6,038 bases of DNA, from the NCBI GenBank assembly GCA_946885645.1, contig CAMPGU010000253.1:1-6038 (forward strand), in the 5' to 3' direction. The notes beneath the pieces are model-generated. The model searched no databases. It saw only the letters and a program-made list of their open reading frames with translations, and was not told the DNA's origin. Shown in pieces: positions 4,459 through 6,038 of this stretch. The stretch comes from an uncultured Haloferula sp. GTDB lineage: Bacteria; Verrucomicrobiota; Verrucomicrobiae; Verrucomicrobiales; Akkermansiaceae. The first letter of the stretch is position 1. Each line of letters begins with the position of its first letter. Both the position numbers and the translations under genes were made by a program.

Positions 4459-6038
4459 ATGCACCGCAAGCTCCGCCGCGCGGTGGAGCGCCACCCCCTC
4501 CTGTGGATAGCTGCGGCGGCTGCCGCAGCCGTGGTGGTGGCGGACGGGAATTTCGCTGCCGGTGCACCTGCCGGGCTGGCGATCCTGGTGCTGGTAGCCC
4601 TCGCCGGGGTGCGGAAGATTGCCGCGGCTGCACTGGTAGCGGCTCTTGCGGCCGGACTGTTCCACGCGGGGCGCTTGGGACCGCAGCAGCAGGCCGCCGC
4701 GGCGATCGAATTGTCGGGCATCCGCTCGGCTGAAGCCACCGGCCGGCTTCTTTCGCCGCCCCGGATCTCCGGTGGCGGCTGGACCGCCCTGGTGGCGCTC
4801 TCCGGGAGTGACCCCGGCGGCCGGGTTTCCTGGCGGGGGAAGGGAGAAGCTCCTCTGCGCGGGGAGACCATCCGGGCGCGCGGCGATTTCCAGCCGCTCC
4901 CGGAGCGTCGCAATCCCGGCACCTTCGATGTCGCCGCTTGGCTCCACCGCCAGGGCGCATGGGGCGTCTTCGAGGAACGGGGGGAAAGAAGCCGGCTGGC
5001 ACCGGCCCCTTTCCTGACCCGTCTCGGCGAAAGGCTCCGGGAGGCGTTCCGCCAAGCGGTCACCTCGGGGCTCGATCCGGAGGGCCGGGAGGCGGCGGTC
5101 ATCCGGGCGATGGTGCTGGGGGACAATCCGGAAGACGACGCGCCCTTGGTGGAAGCTTACCGCGCCAGCGGCACGCTCCACGTGTTCTCGGTCAGCGGGA
5201 TGCACGTGGCGATGATCGGGATCATCGGCTGGTTCGTGCTGAAATGGCTCGGCGTCGCACGCCGCCCGGCCATCGGTTTCATTATCGTGGGCATGCTCGC
5301 GTACGCGTGGATCACCGGCATGAAGCCCCCCGCGGTCCGCTCGGTGACCATGGCGACCATCGTGCTCGGTGCCTTTTTTCTCCGCCGGAGGCCGGATTTG
5401 CTCAATGCCCTGGGTCTCGCGCTGCTGCTCGCGGTACTGGCTGACGGCCACCTGATTTTCCAAGCGGGCGTGCAGCTTTCCTTCGGGGTGGTGTTCGTGA
5501 TGGGCCTCGCCGCCTCGGCGGCCTCCCGCCTGTTCTCCTGGATGGCGTGGCGCGAGCCCTACCTCCCCCTGCAGCTCTACACGAAGCACGGTGAATGGTG
5601 GCTGCGCCTGCGGCAGAGGACCGCCACCGCCTTCGGGGCCTCGACGGCTGCCAGCGTCGGGTCGATTCCCCTGACGCTCTGGCATTTCGGCTTCCTCGCA
5701 CCGATCTCCATCGTCGCCAGCACCATGATCGGGGTGGCGGTTCTCGCGCTCATGTCGCTCGCCCTGTTCGCGGTGGTTCTTTCGCCGCTGCGGCCGGCAC
5801 AGGAGCTGGTCAACAAACTGAATGGGAAGGTGGCGGGGATCTGCACCGGGATCGCCGGGAGCTTCGCCGCCATTCCCGGCGGGAACCGCACCTTTCCCCG
5901 CGACCGCCCCGGAGAGAACTTCCTGATCGTCTATGATCCCGGCTACGGAAACGGCGCCTCCGTGCTACGCGAGAACGGCCGGACCCTCCTTTTCGATACC
6001 GCCGGTGCCGGCAGCTTCCGGCACATGCTCGGACCCTC
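4459..6038 (+). CDS. comEC: ComEC/Rec2-type DNA uptake channel, 3' end outside window
   Basis: The frame is open from the ATG at 4459-4461 to the window end, 526 residues, with no stop. ComEC is the inner-membrane channel that takes up single-stranded DNA during natural transformation. The visible order fits the family. There are three N-terminal membrane helices (about 13-29, 37-50, 53-69). A DUF4131/OB-like outer domain spans about 90-185 and has the hallmark NPGTFD at 152-157 followed by AAWLHRQGAWGVF. The Competence domain spans about 214-470 with AMVLGD, the signature FSVSGMHVAMIG from residue 243, and a MKPPAVRSV segment. The start of the C-terminal metallo-beta-lactamase-like domain begins around residue 488 and includes LFDTAG at 511-516. 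The typical opening DVGQGDA is here DPGYGNGAS (493-501). A short GAGG lies 2 bases before the ATG, and translation is probably coupled to the TPR gene 4 bases upstream. Full-length relatives are typically 700-850 residues, so roughly a third is missing. Confidence 0.93.
   Translation, partial: MHRKLRRAVERHPLLWIAAAAAAAVVVADGNFAAGAPAGLAILVLVALAGVRKIAAAALVAALAAGLFHAGRLGPQQQAAAAIELSGIRSAEATGRLLSPPRISGGGWTALVALSGSDPGGRVSWRGKGEAPLRGETIRARGDFQPLPERRNPGTFDVAAWLHRQGAWGVFEERGERSRLAPAPFLTRLGERLREAFRQAVTSGLDPEGREAAVIRAMVLGDNPEDDAPLVEAYRASGTLHVFSVSGMHVAMIGIIGWFVLKWLGVARRPAIGFIIVGMLAYAWITGMKPPAVRSVTMATIVLGAFFLRRRPDLLNALGLALLLAVLADGHLIFQAGVQLSFGVVFVMGLAASAASRLFSWMAWREPYLPLQLYTKHGEWWLRLRQRTATAFGASTAASVGSIPLTLWHFGFLAPISIVASTMIGVAVLALMSLALFAVVLSPLRPAQELVNKLNGKVAGICTGIAGSFAAIPGGNRTFPRDRPGENFLIVYDPGYGNGASVLRENGRTLLFDTAGAGSFRHMLGP

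Noticed and set aside
3765..5685. Minus-strand open frames of over 430 residues opposite the TPR gene and comEC
   Set aside because: They span both plus-strand genes, are low-complexity Arg/Pro/Ala/Gly in type, and are explained by GC-rich codon bias of comEC and the TPR gene.

Overview
The window is GC-rich and gene-dense, from a Gram-negative-type bacterium. The best guess is the Verrucomicrobia (PVC group, Luteolibacter/Haloferula-like). This rests on the character of the RseP and ComEC homologues, the small entericidin-like lipoprotein, and the look of two unassigned proteins; there is no rRNA or other phylogenetic marker to prove it. I see no mobile element, tRNA, rRNA, CRISPR array or phage gene, and the window reads as ordinary chromosome.

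Layout. Positions 2-364 (+) hold the last 120 residues of a helical, HEAT-repeat-like protein whose start lies outside the window. Its stop codon overlaps by 7 bases the 3' end of a convergent gene, 358-537 (-), for an entericidin-type lipoprotein of 59 residues. Upstream on the same strand lies 578-1711 (-), a 377-residue unassigned protein with an acidic central linker. Only 40 bases separate these two minus-strand genes, and a perfect inverted repeat (564-578) occupies part of that gap. A 114-base divergent spacer (1712-1826, including no visible gene) then leads into the plus-strand half.

The plus-strand half has four genes. 1827-3254 is a complete RseP-type site-2 intramembrane protease with HELGH, two PDZ domains and NMLPFPVLDGGH. 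3334-3696 is a RelE/ParE-fold-like protein of 120 residues with no visible antitoxin. 3771-4454 is a double-membrane-anchored TPR protein. 4459-6038 is the first 526 residues of a ComEC/Rec2 DNA-uptake channel that runs off the window. The TPR gene and comEC are 4 bases apart and almost certainly co-transcribed. The gap before the TPR gene carries two hairpin-forming repeats, one of which ends 2 bases before the start codon and would bury the only GGAGG sequence near it.

Functionally, rseP is a housekeeping envelope gene for regulated intramembrane proteolysis and signal peptide clearance, and comEC is the inner-membrane channel of natural transformation. The small lipoprotein may be an envelope stress protein. 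No new defence or mobile system stands out. The points most worth following are the TPR-comEC pair, the solitary RelE-like gene behind rseP, the unassigned 377-residue family, the altered first motif of the ComEC C-terminal domain, and the widespread lack of Shine-Dalgarno sequences.
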